The notes below the pieces were generated by a model that was given only the letters and a program-made list of their open reading frames with translations, was not told where the DNA came from and did no database searches. A stretch of 64,000 nt of DNA from Panopea generosa (taxonomy: Eukaryota; Mollusca; Bivalvia; Adapedonta; Hiatellidae), in the NCBI GenBank assembly GCA_029582155.1, contig CM055899.1, positions 70,081,719 to 70,145,718 of the forward strand, given 5' to 3'. Shown one piece after another: positions 61,870-64,000 of the stretch. Each line of letters begins with the position of its first letter. The stretch's first letter is position 1. The translations under genes were made by a program, and so were the position numbers.

Positions 61870-62518
61870 AAAACATTCCGCTTTGATTTTTTTTATATGA
61901 CTTTGTAAACTTTGCATCCAATGGTGGAAAATCAACTTTCGTGAAACGACTATTGGAAAATTCAAATGCTATGTTTAAAGAGGATTTTTCTAAAATTGTG
62001 TACTGCCACGGAAGGCGTGGCAACCATTGTTCGATGAAATGACGAAGATAATACCGAATATAATATTCAAAGAAGGGTTTCCGTCGCACGAAGAACTAGA
62101 ATCGTTTTCTGAAAACCAGACCCACACTGTCTGGTGCTGGATGATTTGATGATGGAAATAAATACAAATTCCAAAGCGGAAAAGCTATGGACCGTTCATG
62201 CGCATCATTTTAGAATGACCATTATTTATTTGGCGCATACCTTATTTCAAAAATCTCCATCCGCGAGGACCATTAGTCTAAATACGCAGTATTTTGTTTT
62301 ATTTAAAAATCACAGAGACGCTTTACAAATACAACATTTTGCAATGGCAAACCTATCCTAATAAAAGCCAGTACTTCATGAACGCTTATCACAAAGCTAC
62401 CAAAGATACGTTCGGTTACCTCGTGGTTGATTTAAATATATTTTCTGATCAACAATACCGTCTGAGGACTCGTATTTTTCCGAACGAAGATACGATCGTA
62501 TATAGACCAGATATTTAG
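61870..62518 (+). pseudogene. Maverick/Polinton packaging ATPase, frameshifted
   Basis: A P-loop 'NGGKSTF' (61920-61940) stands for Walker A. 'LVLDDLM' (62131-62151) is Walker B with its acidic pair. The downstream 'TISLN' and 'FKNHRDALQI' blocks are characteristic of the A32/FtsK-like DNA-packaging ATPase of Mavericks/Polintons and adintoviruses. The reading frame breaks at least three times: about 61990-62020, about 62128, and about 62343. A stop also lies just upstream of Walker A. The order and spacing of the motifs fit one ATPase of about 215 residues or more. In Mavericks it translocates DNA into the capsid. This copy cannot make a full protein. No terminal inverted repeat was found in the window. 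Confidence 0.85.
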
Positions 62519-62520
62519 AT

Positions 62521-62838
62521 ATGGATAATGTTATAAAGAAAGAATCTCTATTTCTGCATTACTTGACGAAACTGAATGACGGTGATAAAAAAGCGACGAT
62601 TAAGAACTAGTCCAAATCTCAGTTAAACGCTATCAGTGGAATTATTCATAACGCTATAAAGAACACATTCGAAATCAGATCTTCTGATTTAAGCGACTTA
62701 AAGAAATACAGATCATCTTTATATCTGATCGCTGACAAGAAAACTCCATTGAAACGTAAACAAGGTTTAATCGTCAGGCGTTTTAAACAAGTGACTATTA
62801 TATTGAATGCAGCTTTAATGTGGATACCAATTAAATAG
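62521..62838 (+). pseudogene. Small Maverick-type ORF with one internal stop
   Basis: Starts with an ATG just 3 bases after the ATPase stop region and runs 105 codons to tandem stops (62836), interrupted by a TAG at 62608. Recognisable parts are 'KSQLNAISGIIHNAI' and 'LKKYRSSLYLIADKKTP'. This pattern (a short helical region, then L-K-K-Y and a basic K-x-x-P-L-K-R-K stretch) recalls a short protein often found beside the ATPase in animal Mavericks. I recall the family only as a conserved uncharacterised virion-type protein, so no function is assigned. Spacing and strand match its neighbours. Confidence 0.6.
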
Positions 62839-62845
62839 TGATAAC

Positions 62846-63121
62846 ATGTCTGGAGCAAAAGAACTGGCTTTAATTGCTAAACAAAAATATCAAGATTTAT
62901 TGAGTCAACATAAACCTGAAACTTCGACTACAGGGACTCGAACGGACCGTATTGAACCAACTTCTGCACCAAAGCTCGTAAAGGATGATACACCATTTAC
63001 TGATGATATATTGCGAACAATGTACGCGGTACGTTCAGCTCCGGATAAAGCACTGGGAAATCGTGTTCATAAAAGAAAGATTAAGAAAAAAGTGACTAAA
63101 ATTAAATTGATTCCTTATTGA
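62846..63121 (+). CDS. 91-codon ORF of the Maverick remnant, function unknown
   Basis: An open frame with an ATG 8 bases after the previous stop pair. It starts 'MSGAKELALIAKQKYQDLL', which resembles the N-terminus of a Maverick-encoded uncharacterised protein (K-E-x-x-L-I-x-K-x-K-Y-x-x-L-L). The middle is Ser/Thr/Pro-rich and hydrophilic. The end is strongly basic ('KRKIKKKVTKIK'), possibly for nucleic-acid contact. There is no signal peptide or membrane segment. It is shorter than the relatives I recall, so it may be a truncated copy despite having no internal stop. Compact spacing to 62521-62838 supports origin from one viral-type gene cluster. Expression is not supported. Confidence 0.5.
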   Translation: MSGAKELALIAKQKYQDLLSQHKPETSTTGTRTDRIEPTSAPKLVKDDTPFTDDILRTMYAVRSAPDKALGNRVHKRKIKKKVTKIKLIPY

Positions 63122-63715
63122 CAACGTTGTAAAATGTATTCGTTCGATTTTCACATGAAATTATTACTTTCGATTGTTGTTTGAATAAAGATGAATTAAG
63201 ATATTTGTGTCGCTTACTGTCTTTATCCTTATTAGTACAACTTTGTATGATAGGGGAAAACATAAAAATAAATCAAAGTGTTTTTAAATCAATACATATT
63301 AATTTAATATATTATATGTAATATGAGAAGCAATACAGGATATAAAATATGTACAAACTATATATCATTTACAAATAAATAATGCAAGGCATTCAAAATG
63401 TTTGTACAAAATACACATAAATTTTATCTTCATATTTAATCATATTTGTCATAAAGATAGTTTATATTAATTTTATAAATTATATCTACGATAACATCGT
63501 ACAAATTAAATTAGTAACAAATAAATAAATAAGTATTGCGCGTAAAATGAATTGTATCGTTTAAAAATGAATAATACAAAATAACGAAAAATGTTTATTC
63601 AAAATCTATTTAATCTAATATAAGTTCTATTTTCACATGTAGCAGTAAAATACAAATTGTTGTTTACAACTTTTTAAATAAAACATGGCACGTAAGTTTA
63701 ATTGCACCGTTTGAA
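63122..63715. other. Very AT-rich flank
   Basis: No further Maverick gene or terminal repeat recognised. Confidence 0.4.
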
Positions 63716-63741
63716 AATCTCTCTCTCTCTCTCTCTCTTTC

Positions 63742-63778
<37 letters not shown>

Positions 63779-63780
63779 TT
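63716..63780. repeat. (CT)n microsatellite
   Basis: CT tract with a few TT interruptions. Confidence 0.97.
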
Positions 63781-64000
63781 CGCTCAGTTGACTTATTTCC
63801 TTTCTCTTTTAATACTTCTATAGTAAGAAAATAAGTATATAGTATATTATAGTGACATGAACATCATACATTACATAACCATACATTACTTATAAACACA
63901 TCTTAAACTTTCGTGGACCAGAGTAGCGCATCAATTAAATGAATATAACATCAAGTTTGAATGAAATGATAGTTAGCTTTGTGTAACAATATTATAGTGT

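Noticed and set aside
61820..62089. 89-codon minus-strand ORF
   Set aside because: It is antisense to the Walker A region of the packaging ATPase relic and has no similarity of its own.

Overview
The window is AT-rich nuclear DNA of an invertebrate, most likely a bivalve mollusc. No intact host gene could be recognised. The lineage call rests on repeat content known from bivalve genomes: tRNA-derived SINEs ending in a 'tcgctttcaacaat'-type core, an element starting 'tgcccacca' with Pu/Py-rich 'ccgtccgtc' and 'aaggtcaaggtcac' units, CR1/L2-like LINE tails, a mariner relic, a solo-integrase Ty3/Gypsy relic and Maverick/Polinton remnants. This call is inference.

Layout. 1-15.8 kb is mostly tandem repeats. 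In order they are: a 67-bp satellite with a 1657-bp higher-order period; a (ATTC)n/(ATCC)n tract; a 45-bp array; a 33-bp array; a ~78-bp array whose units carry a perfect 14-bp palindrome; and a GC-richer ~211-bp satellite organised as 632-bp trimers in two inverted blocks. A CT microsatellite closes the region. 16.3-17 kb holds an internally deleted D34D mariner relic. 17-22.6 kb is AT-rich with a LINE 3' fragment and SINE/MITE pieces.

22.6-49.6 kb holds old paralogous segments. Block A (22.6-24.4 plus 30.4-31.6 kb) is colinear with block B (40.6-42.95 kb). Block C (38.0-40.4 kb) is colinear with the shorter block D (49.07-49.59 kb). Comparing the blocks exposes the insertions. A ~5.9-kb integrase-bearing compound insertion splits A. 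A ~220-bp inverted-repeat element and ~1.5 kb of SINE and satellite sequence lie in C but not in D.

51.1-53.5 kb is a broken SGNH-hydrolase-like gene, interrupted by a ~1.8-kb element that itself holds a ~200-bp MITE-like insertion. 57.5-58.3 kb is a 23-bp minisatellite whose unit matches the terminal sequence of the element at 38.1 kb. The right end (61.9-63.1 kb) carries three adjacent ORFs of Maverick/Polinton (adintovirus-like) character: a frameshifted packaging ATPase, a small ORF with one internal stop, and an apparently open 91-codon ORF. Genes do not cooperate here in any pathway; the content is the history of mobile elements and tandem arrays. Long stretches between these features hold nothing recognisable by eye.
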